NCBI RefSeq assembly: GCF_002251295.1
Contig: NZ_NPJA01000019.1
Span: 248,001 to 312,000, forward strand
Length of the DNA stretch: 64,000 bases
Direction: 5' to 3'
From: Prevotella sp. P5-50
GTDB lineage: Bacteria > Bacteroidota > Bacteroidia > Bacteroidales > Bacteroidaceae
The position numbers and the translations under genes were made by a program. Shown in pieces: positions 35,300 through 44,409 of this stretch; the stretch's first letter is position 1; each line of letters begins with the position of its first letter. The notes under the pieces were generated by a model. The model worked only from the letters and a program-made list of their open reading frames with translations. It ran no database searches and was not told the DNA's origin.

Positions 35300-37288
35300 T
35301 CATTTAGAGTTGTTGTTAGCGGTTTGCAACACGCCGTTCTTGTAGTAGGAAATACCCAAACGACGTGCGCGCTCGGCATTTCTATTGAGTAACTTCTGTT
35401 TCTCTTTATCCGGTTTCTGCTTGGTTATCTCGCCGGGCTTCTGCATGTTGAGCGGTGTGGCGGTAAGATTCCAAGGGCGGGTGATGTCCCATTTCTCCTT
35501 ACAGTCTATGCGTCCGGGGAAATAATATACTTCCTCTGGTTGTAAGTTGGCATCGTAGTTGCCTGTATCCCATACGCCATTGCCGTTGCGATCGCGGAAG
35601 GCACGTGCGTAATAGCCACCGGGTTTGACATAGAAGAATACGGCATCGCCATTGGCTTCGGTACGCACTTGCTTGATGGTCTTCTCGCTTTGGTCGAGCA
35701 ACTCTACCACATAGGTGGTGTCGGTGACGCCTGCGAGTTGCAAGACGATGGTCGAGAACTCATCGAGGGTGCTGATCTTAATGCCTTGTTTGAAGGGTTT
35801 CGATACGTTGCCGTAGATGTCTTCGAAGGCGGCGGAATCTACTTCTAAGCTGTATTCGCTACCGGCTGTCCATTCGGCAAGCACATCATACGTGCGGAGC
35901 AATGAGTCGCGACGCTGCACATCAACGGGCACACGATACCAAAGGGTATCAACCTTAGTATATAGGTGGATAGAGGCGGTGTCGCATCGAGCCAGTGGAG
36001 CGGGCATATTGATGGTGGGACGACTGTCTGGTGCCATGGTGCCGGGCACGTTATACTGCACTTTAAGTGGCTCGCGCGGCATGATACTGTCGTAGGGCTC
36101 GCCTTGCTTTTTGAGTTTAGCTTGCTCCTTTTCCCAACTCTCAACCTGTTTTTTCAGGTCTTTCTGCCGTTTGGCGTAGCTGGTTTTGGCTATCACATCT
36201 ACCGTATCAATCTGTGTGACGAGTACTCCGGTAGAGTCGGTCATGAGATAGGAGAGTTGCATGGATAGCGTATCTTGGTTGACCAGTGCCGTATCGCGCA
36301 ACCAATAGGTCAGTGTGTCCTTCTTTTCGCTGGCCTCAAGAACGAAGGCGTCTTTCTCATCGAAGTTGAAGCCGCGTATTTCTGGCAATTGTGGGTTGCC
36401 ATAACTGAAATATAAAGTGAAGCGGTCGGCATCTTTTCGCTCTGGTTGTTTCAGCAGATAGCGGTCGGTTTGAACTTCTTGGAAGGCCAGAAGGATGATG
36501 TCGTCGGGATAGAAGTGGGTGTATGGCACTCGCAATATATTATCGATACGCAAGGAATCACGCCAGATGGTGTCCTGTCGGATATCTGGTCCGGCTGACG
36601 GTTTATAGGTGGTATGGGAGAAAGCCACCATCTCGCTCTTCTGATTGAACATATAATTGCCATCGGCATCTTGTAGCGCATAGACGCGATACTCGCCAGG
36701 TGCAACACCTTTGATGACGAAACGGCCTCTGCCATCGGTACGGGCAACGCGCAAAAGGGGCTTGGTGCGGAACGCTGAGTCTGCCAGATCGGCATAGAGC
36801 CCAACTTGTATGCCTTTGATAGGTTCGAGGTTTGAGGCGTCGAGCACCGTTCCTGCCACCTCGAAAGTGTCGATGCGTTCACCGGTAGAGAAGGTGAAGG
36901 TGTAGTTGCCCAACGGATTGTTTTCGTTGTTGTCGCTGATGGCATCGCTGAAGTCGATGGTGTAGGTGGTGTTGGCCTTTAGTGAGTCTTTCAAGTCAAC
37001 AACAATCTTTTTACCCGTTGCCTTAATCTCGGGCATCTCCAATTGTGGTGGAGAGACGATAACATTCTGTGTGGCATCCTCCAGCTTGATATACTCATCA
37101 AACTGTATGGTTATTCTTTTGGAGTTCACACCGACAGCCTGATCGGCTGGATTGGAGCCGATGATGCGGGGTGGATCATCGTCAAACCATCCGCCATCGG
37201 GTTGTCCCATACGTGCGCATGCCACCATCAGCAGGGATAGGGCTGCTATGAGTATCAACTGGAAGTGTCTGTTTGTGGGTCTGTTCAT
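35300..37288 (-). CDS. Ig-like domain lipoprotein
   Basis: A 662-residue lipoprotein: signal peptide with lipobox LSLLMVACAR (Cys near 24). Residues about 35-135 form a Big_5/Ig-like domain (PPRIIGSNPADQAVGVNSKRI ... YTFTFSTGE), followed by a carboxypeptidase-regulatory-like fold (VAGTVLDASNLEPIKGIQVGLY ... GRFVIKGVAPGEYRVYALQD) and a long C-terminal region with Lys/Gln-rich coil near 375-395. It ends in a basic tail. The start overlaps the GH3 stop (ATGA). Function unknown; envelope location is clear. Confidence 0.87.
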   Translation of the reverse strand: MNRPTNRHFQLILIAALSLLMVACARMGQPDGGWFDDDPPRIIGSNPADQAVGVNSKRITIQFDEYIKLEDATQNVIVSPPQLEMPEIKATGKKIVVDLKDSLKANTTYTIDFSDAISDNNENNPLGNYTFTFSTGERIDTFEVAGTVLDASNLEPIKGIQVGLYADLADSAFRTKPLLRVARTDGRGRFVIKGVAPGEYRVYALQDADGNYMFNQKSEMVAFSHTTYKPSAGPDIRQDTIWRDSLRIDNILRVPYTHFYPDDIILLAFQEVQTDRYLLKQPERKDADRFTLYFSYGNPQLPEIRGFNFDEKDAFVLEASEKKDTLTYWLRDTALVNQDTLSMQLSYLMTDSTGVLVTQIDTVDVIAKTSYAKRQKDLKKQVESWEKEQAKLKKQGEPYDSIMPREPLKVQYNVPGTMAPDSRPTINMPAPLARCDTASIHLYTKVDTLWYRVPVDVQRRDSLLRTYDVLAEWTAGSEYSLEVDSAAFEDIYGNVSKPFKQGIKISTLDEFSTIVLQLAGVTDTTYVVELLDQSEKTIKQVRTEANGDAVFFYVKPGGYYARAFRDRNGNGVWDTGNYDANLQPEEVYYFPGRIDCKEKWDITRPWNLTATPLNMQKPGEITKQKPDKEKQKLLNRNAERARRLGISYYKNGVLQTANNNSK

Positions 37289-38778
37289 GATTGCAGTTTG
37301 AGAAGCTGTTCGATATGTTCACGCGAATTGCTTAGGCGTGGCACTTTGTGCTGACCGCCTAATTTGCCGCGTTGCTTAAGCCAATCGTTGAAAAGTCCCT
37401 TTCTGGCAGGGATAATCTCCAGATGTTGCAGGGTGATATTCTTATAGCGTTTGGCTTCATAGTCGCTGTTGAGCTCTTGTAGGCGACGGTCAAGCAGGTC
37501 GGAGAACTGCTGCAAATCGGCTGGAGGGGTGCTGAATTCAATCAACCACTGGTGGCGACATTTGGCATTGGCATCCATGAAAACGGGGGCTGCGGTGTAT
37601 TCCAGCACCTCGGCACCTGTTTGTTGACAGGCATAAGCCAGCCCCTGTTCGGCATTATCTACGATGAGTTCCTCGCCAAAAGCGTTGATAAAGCTCTTGG
37701 TACGACCTGAGATAACAAACTTATATGGGTTGGTGGAGGTGAATCGGATGGTATCACCGATCATGTATCGCCATAATCCGCATGATGTAGTGATTATCAT
37801 GGCATAGTTTTTGTCCTTTTCAACGCCCCATAACGGAACGATGTTGTCGGTGCCCATCTCTTGGAACTCGTAGAAAACATCATAGTCGAGCATGAGCAAC
37901 ATCGCTTTGTCGGATGGGTCATCCTGTAGGCCGAAGAATCCTTCGCTCGCATTATACGTTTCCATATAATGCATTTTGGGTGACGTGATAAGTTGTTCAT
38001 ACTGCTTGCGGTAGGGGGTGAAAGCCACTCCGCCATGGAAGAATACTTCAAGATTGGGCCATACTTCTTCCAAATGGGTCTTGCCAGAAATCTCCATGAC
38101 ACGGTTTAATACCGATAACATCCATGAGGGAACGCCTGATATGTTGGTCACATTCTTGTGGAGTGCTTCGTGGGCAATGCGGTCGCGCTTCACTTCAAAG
38201 TCTTCAAGCAATGCGGTCTTCTTCTTCGGAATGCGCACCAAATTTGCCAAAGGATTGATGTTTTCGATGAGAATGGCGCTGAGGTCGCCTACCAAAGAAT
38301 CTGGCAGATTATAGTTGGGAGCATGGCTGCCGCCTAAAATCAATGCGCGGCCGTCAAACAATCGAGATTGAGGATTGTTGCGGAGATAGAGGGCTACAGA
38401 GTCGAAGCCACCTTTGTAGTGGATATTTCTCAGACCGTCGCTGCTGACAGGAATGAATTTCGACTTGTCGTTCGTAGTGCCACTCGATTTGGCATACCAT
38501 TTCACACGTCCGTTCCAGAGGATATTTGTCTCTCCGTGGCGCATGCGATCTATCTGTTCTTTCAGTTCTTCGTAGGTGTTGACGGGGCAGTTTCGCACGA
38601 AAGTATCATAGTCTTTCGTGGCTGAAAATGCATATTTGCGTCCTATTTCGGTGTTGGATGCTTGAGCAAGCAGGCGGTGCAACACCTCGCACTGAAGGGC
38701 TTCGCCCTCCTTCTGATGGCGTTCCAGTTCATGCATGCGATGCACGAAGATGTGGCGTACAATATTTGTTAAACTCAT
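37285..38778 (-). CDS. GH3 auxin-responsive-promoter family enzyme
   Basis: A 497-residue member of the GH3 family of ANL adenylating enzymes; plant relatives conjugate acyl acids to amino acids. Visible marks are WYAKSSGTTNDKSKFIPVS (phosphate loop, about residues 93-111), YNASEGFFGLQDD and the C-terminal INAFGEELIVDNAE. The bacterial substrate is unknown. ATG 38778 gives MSLTNIVRHIF; the upstream frame runs into promoter DNA. It heads the run with the Ig-like lipoprotein, DUF3108, ATPase and CobD genes. Confidence 0.9.
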   Translation of the reverse strand: MSLTNIVRHIFVHRMHELERHQKEGEALQCEVLHRLLAQASNTEIGRKYAFSATKDYDTFVRNCPVNTYEELKEQIDRMRHGETNILWNGRVKWYAKSSGTTNDKSKFIPVSSDGLRNIHYKGGFDSVALYLRNNPQSRLFDGRALILGGSHAPNYNLPDSLVGDLSAILIENINPLANLVRIPKKKTALLEDFEVKRDRIAHEALHKNVTNISGVPSWMLSVLNRVMEISGKTHLEEVWPNLEVFFHGGVAFTPYRKQYEQLITSPKMHYMETYNASEGFFGLQDDPSDKAMLLMLDYDVFYEFQEMGTDNIVPLWGVEKDKNYAMIITTSCGLWRYMIGDTIRFTSTNPYKFVISGRTKSFINAFGEELIVDNAEQGLAYACQQTGAEVLEYTAAPVFMDANAKCRHQWLIEFSTPPADLQQFSDLLDRRLQELNSDYEAKRYKNITLQHLEIIPARKGLFNDWLKQRGKLGGQHKVPRLSNSREHIEQLLKLQS

Positions 38779-38800
38779 ATCTGTATTATTATACAAGGTG

Positions 38801-38858
38801 CAAAGGTAGTGCAAACCGAGCGAAATACAAAAGAAAAGACCATTTTCTTTTGTATTTC
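38801..38858 (-). promoter_or_regulatory. GH3-operon proximal promoter with 16-bp palindrome
   Basis: Minus-strand -7 TACCTTTG (38801-38808) and -33 TTTG (38828-38831), 19 bp apart. The -33 lies inside perfect arms GAAATACAAAAGAAAA (38822-38837) and TTTTCTTTTGTATTTC (38843-38858), spacer GACCA. The architecture equals the pyrE promoter. Confidence 0.8.
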
Positions 38859-38889
38859 CGAGGTGCATTTCACCTTCGCGACGTAGTCA

Positions 38890-38926
38890 CAAAGGTACGA
38901 TTAAGTGAGCGAAGTACAAAAGAAAA
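38890..38926 (-). promoter_or_regulatory. GH3-operon distal promoter, second copy of the element
   Basis: A second minus-strand -7 TACCTTTG (38890-38897) and -33 TTTG (38917-38920), 19 bp apart, 89 bp upstream of the first. The spacer CGCTCACTTAATCG is nearly the same as at pyrE (CTACTCACTTAATCG). The palindrome is partial here (AAGAAAAA / TTTTTCTT). Between this and the GH31 gene (38941-39202) I see only a -7-like TACCTTTG at 39126-39133. Confidence 0.7.
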
Positions 38927-39202
38927 ACTCGTTTTTCTTATATCTGCAAGACTTCTATGTGACTTCTACAAGCCACATACGCAGCGTTTGACAGAATCAT
39001 GAGCAATTGGCATTTGGTGCTTATAAAATTTAACTTCGTGTGTTTCATTGTATTTAATATAGTTACAAATTCTTATTTTTGAATGGAAAAACCATGCTTT
39101 TTTATCAGAAATCAAAGAAATATACTACCTTTGTAACCAATATACTAACTGAAAAGCCCTAATGAGGGCGCTTATCAACTTCAAATAAAACAACTAATAA
39201 CA

Positions 39203-41590
39203 ATGAAGAAAATTATCTCTATCACTCTTGCATTGCTTTGTTTCGAAAGCATGGAAGCACAGAAAATCACCTTCTTCTCACCTACTGTGGTACATGTGGA
39301 GAAGACTACAGATGGGCAGTTTGCAGAAAAGAAAAGCCTTGTTATAACGGCTACACCGCAAAAAGTGGCGGTCAGTGTCAAGAAGGCGGATGGCAAAACA
39401 GTCTATCGGACGAATGCATTGACCGTTACCGTGGATGATAAATCGCAACAGGTAAGCTTTGCAAAAGCCGACGGTACAACGCTTATGACTGAAGGAGACT
39501 TTGCCTTTACGCCTATTACAGAGGGTATAGACAAGGGATCGTATCGCGTAAAACAAGCTTTTGCACTGGAAAAAGATGAGCCCATCTATGGCTTGGGAAT
39601 GATGCAGAGCGGAAAAATGAATCTCAGAGGAGAACACAGACTGATGATACAAACTAATCTGGAAGACTTTACTCATTTCTTCCAGAGCATTAAAGGATAT
39701 GGCATCTATTGGGACAATTACTCGCCAACAACAATCAACGACGATGATACACTGCAACTGGAGAGTCAGGTAGGAAAGGCTGTTGACTACTATTTCATGT
39801 ATGGTAACGATGCTGATGGCGTCATCCGACAGATGCGGTGGCTAAGCGGAAAAGTGCCTATGGTGCCACGTTGGACCTATGGATTCCATCAAAGTCGTGA
39901 GAGATACAAGTCGGCAAACGAACTGCTCGACGTGGTAAGACGCTATCGCAAAATGGGAATACCATTCGACGGAATAATACAAGACTGGCAATACTGGGGT
40001 GGTAACTACAACTGGAACGCTATGGAGTTTCTTAATGATGCGTTCAGTAATCCACAAGCTATGATAGATGAGGTGCACCAACGTCATGCACATCTCACCA
40101 TTTCGGTATGGGCATCGTTCGGACCACATACAAAACCATATCGTGAACTCGATGAAAAGGGATTGCTCTTCCATTTCAAAACATGGCCAGAGTCGGGACT
40201 TACCCAGTGGCCACCACGTCAGGACTATCCGTCTGGTGTACGTGTTTATGACTGCTACTCGCCTGTGGCACGCGATATCTATTGGAAATATCTATCAAAA
40301 CTCCATCAGATGGGGATCGATGCATGGTGGATGGACTCTACAGATCCCGACCATTGCCAGTTTAAGGATAGTGACCTTGACGAAAAATGCAGCATGGGTA
40401 GCTGGAGATCTGTACGAAATGCATTTGCCTTGATGGCGGTTGGAGGAGTGGATCAAAACCAGCGTAAGGTGGATTCAATACATCGACCTTTCATTCTTAC
40501 ACGTTCCTTCTTCGCCGGACAACAGCGCTATGGAGCACATACGTGGAGTGGAGACGTGGGCAGTTCGTGGCAGTCTTTTCGCGCACAAGTGCCACTTTGT
40601 CTGAATCACACACTTTGCGCCAACCCCAATGTGAATACCGACATAGGCGGATTCTTTGCCAATGCATACAACCGCACCTATCTCGACAATACTGGAACAA
40701 CTAATCCACAGTTCCAAGAACTATACGTGCGATGGATGCAGTTCGGACTTTTCACACCAATGATGCGTAGCCACGGTACTGAGGTATATCGAGAACTCTA
40801 TTACTACGGCAAACCTGGCGAACCTGTATATGATGCATTGCTTGATGCCGTAAAGATGCGTTATCGCCTATTGCCATATATCTATAGTCAAAGCTGGCAG
40901 GTAAGTGCCAACGATGACTCGTTTATGCGTCCCTTGGTGATGGACTTCCGCAACGATAAAAATGTGTGGAACAATGGACGACAATATATGTTTGGTCACA
41001 GCTTCTTAGTCTGCCCAGTGCTTGATCCACTCTTTACTGAGGAGAAAATAGTAAAGACCGACGAGCAATCGGGCTGGGATAGACACGATAACAATGAGTA
41101 TGAAAACGGATGGCCAACGGTGGATTGGAGTCAGAAAAAGCTTTTTGATGTCTATCTGCCACAAGGGGCTGACTGGTATGACTATTGGACAGGACAGTTA
41201 TATAAAGGCGGACAGACCATCAAAGCTGATGCACCAATAGCACACTCACCACTCTATGTCAAGGCGGGAAGCATTGTGCCGATGGGTGATGACCGACAGT
41301 ATAGCGACGAAAGACCATGGGATGTGCTCACACTATTGGTTTATCCAGGATGTGATGCATCGTTTACACTCTATGAAGATGAGGGCGACAACTTCAACTA
41401 CCAACGTGGACAATATGCCGAAATTCCTATGACATGGAACGAAAAACAGCATTTGCTGACTATCGGACAGCGTCGCGGAAAATTCAAAGGAATGCTCCAA
41501 AAGCGTGTCTTTGAGGTGAAGATGCCCGATAATACCATTTATAAAGTGGCCTATAATGGTAAGAAAACAACGGTAAAAATTAAACGATAA
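39203..41590 (+). CDS. Glycoside hydrolase family 31 enzyme
   Basis: A 795-residue exported alpha-glycosidase (signal peptide about residues 1-19, MEAQ). The GH31 barrel holds the nucleophile Asp378 in GIDAWWMDSTDPD and the acid/base Asp451 in HTWSGDVGSSW; the family segments QDWQYWGG and RSHGTE are present, followed by a C-terminal beta-domain with YEDEGDNFNYQRG. The substrate could be alpha-glucosides or alpha-xylosides (xyloglucan); residues alone do not decide. The linked esterase suggests plant-glycan processing. Confidence 0.92.
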   Translation: MKKIISITLALLCFESMEAQKITFFSPTVVHVEKTTDGQFAEKKSLVITATPQKVAVSVKKADGKTVYRTNALTVTVDDKSQQVSFAKADGTTLMTEGDFAFTPITEGIDKGSYRVKQAFALEKDEPIYGLGMMQSGKMNLRGEHRLMIQTNLEDFTHFFQSIKGYGIYWDNYSPTTINDDDTLQLESQVGKAVDYYFMYGNDADGVIRQMRWLSGKVPMVPRWTYGFHQSRERYKSANELLDVVRRYRKMGIPFDGIIQDWQYWGGNYNWNAMEFLNDAFSNPQAMIDEVHQRHAHLTISVWASFGPHTKPYRELDEKGLLFHFKTWPESGLTQWPPRQDYPSGVRVYDCYSPVARDIYWKYLSKLHQMGIDAWWMDSTDPDHCQFKDSDLDEKCSMGSWRSVRNAFALMAVGGVDQNQRKVDSIHRPFILTRSFFAGQQRYGAHTWSGDVGSSWQSFRAQVPLCLNHTLCANPNVNTDIGGFFANAYNRTYLDNTGTTNPQFQELYVRWMQFGLFTPMMRSHGTEVYRELYYYGKPGEPVYDALLDAVKMRYRLLPYIYSQSWQVSANDDSFMRPLVMDFRNDKNVWNNGRQYMFGHSFLVCPVLDPLFTEEKIVKTDEQSGWDRHDNNEYENGWPTVDWSQKKLFDVYLPQGADWYDYWTGQLYKGGQTIKADAPIAHSPLYVKAGSIVPMGDDRQYSDERPWDVLTLLVYPGCDASFTLYEDEGDNFNYQRGQYAEIPMTWNEKQHLLTIGQRRGKFKGMLQKRVFEVKMPDNTIYKVAYNGKKTTVKIKR

Positions 41591-41611
41591 AATCAGAAAG
41601 TGAGCGTATAT

Positions 41612-42445
41612 ATGACGAAAAGAACGCTGCATACAAACATACTGACACTCTTGTTGCTGATGTTACACACAGCAACATGGGCGCAGTATGACTTATTGTC
41701 GGCAAAGAAAGGGGTTGTGAAAGACGGCTACGACTTTTGGGTATATACGCCAGATGACTATTATTTCTCGCAGGAACAAACTCCATTGATAATCTTCCTT
41801 CATGGTGCAAGCCGCTGTGGACGCGATATGAAACGCTGTTTGCAATATGGCCCTGTTGATGCCGTTAAGATGGGAAGACAGATTCCCGCACTTATAGTTA
41901 CCCCACAAAACCCAGGCGGGGCATGGAATCCACGCCGCCTTAACAATATTCTGGAGTGGATGAAGAAGAACTATTCATTTGACGATACACGCGTATATGT
42001 AATAGGTATGAGTCTCGGAGGCTATGGTACACTGGATTTCGCAGGTACTTATCCTGACAAAATAGCTGCGGCAATAGCACTATGTGGCGGTTCTACGCTG
42101 AAAGACTATCGTGGATTGGGTGAATTACCATTATGGATAGTGCATGGAACTGCAGACCGCGCCGTATCGGTGCGCGAATCACAGAAGGTGGTTGAAGGGA
42201 TGAAAATACTCGGAGCTACCGAGCGTTTGCGTTATGACTGGATGCCTGGAGCATCACATGGTGCTTTGGCACGCTTCTTCTATACCGACAAAACGTATGA
42301 TTGGTTGTTTCAACACGCATTAAGCGACCCACGGCGACCGATTAACACAAATATCGATATTACCAAAACCGACCTGTCACAGGCTTACCGCGATATAAAG
42401 CGGCGAACTGATGAACTCGAACTTGAACTTGATAACGACAAATAA
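41612..42445 (+). CDS. Exported alpha/beta-hydrolase (CE1-like esterase)
   Basis: A 277-residue alpha/beta-hydrolase with signal peptide (LTLLLLMLHTATWAQ). The nucleophile elbow is GMSLGGYG, preceded by LIIFLHGASRCG (oxyanion region); the catalytic Asp and His are probably in HGTADRAV and PGASHGAL. Similarity is to feruloyl/acetyl-esterase-like CE1 or prolyl-oligopeptidase-type enzymes. ATG 41612 gives the signal peptide; GTG 41600 is less likely. It follows the GH31 gene by 21 bp and probably shares its substrate. Confidence 0.85.
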   Translation: MTKRTLHTNILTLLLLMLHTATWAQYDLLSAKKGVVKDGYDFWVYTPDDYYFSQEQTPLIIFLHGASRCGRDMKRCLQYGPVDAVKMGRQIPALIVTPQNPGGAWNPRRLNNILEWMKKNYSFDDTRVYVIGMSLGGYGTLDFAGTYPDKIAAAIALCGGSTLKDYRGLGELPLWIVHGTADRAVSVRESQKVVEGMKILGATERLRYDWMPGASHGALARFFYTDKTYDWLFQHALSDPRRPINTNIDITKTDLSQAYRDIKRRTDELELELDNDK

Positions 42446-42510
42446 TCCGTACCACCGACACATCTGTTTTCTGACCAAAGAGACGCTGTTGGTGGTCAAT
42501 CACTATAACA

Positions 42511-43215
42511 ATGAAAAGTCTATCAAAGCAACTAAGAACTCTGGAATCGTATCTGTATTCCATCCTTATGGCTGTTTTGGCTGCCATCGGGATGCCTTCG
42601 GCTGCTCAACAGAAAGGTAAAGCAACCTTTTATTCGAAGCACGCTAATGGTTCAAGAACGGCAAGTGGAGAACGTATCCATAGTGACAGTCTGGTCTGTG
42701 CGCATCGCACACACCCCTTCGGCACACTCCTAAAAGTGAGAAATCCTGCCAATGGCAAGGAAGTTGTAGTACGCGTTATCGACCGAGGACCTTTTTCCCG
42801 TGGTCGTGTCATCGATCTTTCCTATCGCGCTGCCCGTGAGTTGGGCATCGTAGCGCAGGGTGTTGCCATGGTTGAGGTATCGGTTTATAAGCGAAAAGTA
42901 GAGATACCATTCAAGCCAGATGACGGTTTTGATGTGCCTGAACTCGATTTGGAAATGACCGAAAGCGATGATAAAATCGTTCCGCAATGGCAAGATGAAG
43001 ATGAAAAAACTGTTGCTGTTCCTGCGAAAAAAACGGCAGGAAAATCCACAGGAAAGTCTGCAATGCATCCAAATAAAGCCACGGAGAAGGTTTCAGGTAA
43101 GTCTGCTACATCTCATAGTAAAGGTACGGGGAAGGCTTCCGGAAGGTCTGCTGCACATACAAGTAAGTCGGCTGTTCACAAAGTGCAACCTGTCGAGAAG
43201 CAGAAAAAGAGATGA
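42511..43215 (+). CDS. rlpA: RlpA-family septal ring protein with low-complexity tail
   Basis: A 234-residue envelope protein. A hydrophobic N terminus is followed by the RlpA double-psi beta-barrel (residues about 35-130: GKATFYSKHANGSRTASGERI, VRVIDRGPFSRGRVIDLSYRAA), which has lytic transglycosylase activity on peptidoglycan in some bacteria. An acidic linker (residues 138-165) leads to a basic tail of Ser/Lys/Gly/His units such as GKSTGKSA, SGKSATSHSK and SGRSAAHTSK. The usual SPOR domain is missing. Confidence 0.9.
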   Translation: MKSLSKQLRTLESYLYSILMAVLAAIGMPSAAQQKGKATFYSKHANGSRTASGERIHSDSLVCAHRTHPFGTLLKVRNPANGKEVVVRVIDRGPFSRGRVIDLSYRAARELGIVAQGVAMVEVSVYKRKVEIPFKPDDGFDVPELDLEMTESDDKIVPQWQDEDEKTVAVPAKKTAGKSTGKSAMHPNKATEKVSGKSATSHSKGTGKASGRSAAHTSKSAVHKVQPVEKQKKR

Positions 43216-43250
43216 TTTCATGGTCTTCATCATCTTTTTGGAATGGCAGT

Positions 43251-43955
43251 TTAATGGTCTGTCAACCCAAGCGTCAGTATGCTGAAGCGTATATTTTTTG
43301 CTACTTGCATCTCTTGAATACAGGCCATGGCGGTGGCACCTGTAGTGCAGATGTCGTCTATCAATAGGATATGTCGGTCAGAAAGTGCTGAGGCATCACG
43401 TAATACAAACATGTTTTCCACATTTTTCTGGCGTTCAGTGTGCCCCAACATCGTTTGACTTTGTAGGAAATGCTTGCGACGGAGCGCTTTGGTAATTACT
43501 GGAATAGAGGTGATTTTACTGACTCCACGTGCCAAGTATTCGCTTTGGTTGTAGCCTCGTTGATGTAGCCGGCGGCGCGAAAGTGGTACCGGAACGATGG
43601 CATCTATATCGTTAAAGAACCCTGAGGATAATAGTTCTTTTGCCATGATTTCCCCCATAGCCATCGCATAGTCAGGATGCCGGTAGTATTTTATAGCATA
43701 AATGAGGCGCGCTGAAGCATTGTGAGGATTGAAATGGACGAATGCCACAGCCTTTTCTATAGGTACGATACCTTGAAACAAGACGGTCATAGGATTATAG
43801 TCTGCCGTCAGTTCGTAGTGGGTACGCGGCAGTCTTGTGGCACAACTGCCACAAATGGCTTTCTCGTCGAAGCCCAACCGACTGTCGCAGATACTGCAAT
43901 GGCGGGGCAGAATGGTGTCGAGAAGCCTATTCCATATCGTATTCTTCTTCGTCAT
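43251..43955 (-). CDS. comF: ComF-family phosphoribosyltransferase
   Basis: A 234-residue ComF-type protein linked to DNA uptake or processing in other bacteria. The N-terminal zinc ribbon reads CSICDSRLG ... CGSCATRL, followed by the RGYNQSEYLARG segment and the PRPP-binding ILLIDDICTTGAT. ATG 43955 (MTKKNTIWNRLL) is chosen; it overlaps the recX stop by 29 bp. It ends the minus-strand run from parE. Confidence 0.9.
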   Translation of the reverse strand: MTKKNTIWNRLLDTILPRHCSICDSRLGFDEKAICGSCATRLPRTHYELTADYNPMTVLFQGIVPIEKAVAFVHFNPHNASARLIYAIKYYRHPDYAMAMGEIMAKELLSSGFFNDIDAIVPVPLSRRRLHQRGYNQSEYLARGVSKITSIPVITKALRRKHFLQSQTMLGHTERQKNVENMFVLRDASALSDRHILLIDDICTTGATAMACIQEMQVAKNIRFSILTLGLTDH

Positions 43956-44409
43956 CGATACTGATACACTGTTTGATAATATCCATGGTGAATCCTCTGC
44001 CGATGGCAAATTTGATGAGCTTCTGCCGCAGTTCATTGTCGTTACGGGCCTTTACTGAGCGTCTTTTCTGTTGTAGCAATGGGCGCAGAATGGCAATGTA
44101 TTCCTCGTCGTCGATACTGTCGAGCACTCGTTGGCGTATGTCTTCGGCAATGTGTTTCAGCCACATGGCCTGTTCGACCTTGCGTCGTCCCCATTTATTG
44201 TATTTCACTTTGTCGTTGGCAAAAGCACGTGCAAAGCGCTCATCATCTACATATCGCTCGGTTATCAGCCGTTGCATCACTCTCGCCTGAGCATCGTCAG
44301 CAATTTCCCAACGGCGCATTTTCTCCTGCATCTCATATTCGCAGTGTTCAGCTTGAGCACATAATGCAGCCAAGCGGAGGTAGGCTTCTTGTTCTGTCAT
44401 CGTGTTCAT
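43927..44409 (-). CDS. recX: RecX regulatory protein
   Basis: RecX binds RecA filaments and limits recombination. The 160-residue, helix-rich protein has the repeated RecX three-helix pattern with YLRLAALCAQAEHCEYEMQEKM, YVDDERFARAFANDKVKYNKWG and a C-terminal RQKLIKFAIGRGF. ATG 44409 overlaps the prmC stop as ATGA, so it is preferred; ATG 44400 is possible. No recA is in the window. Confidence 0.92.
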   Translation of the reverse strand: MNTMTEQEAYLRLAALCAQAEHCEYEMQEKMRRWEIADDAQARVMQRLITERYVDDERFARAFANDKVKYNKWGRRKVEQAMWLKHIAEDIRQRVLDSIDDEEYIAILRPLLQQKRRSVKARNDNELRQKLIKFAIGRGFTMDIIKQCISIDDEEEYDME

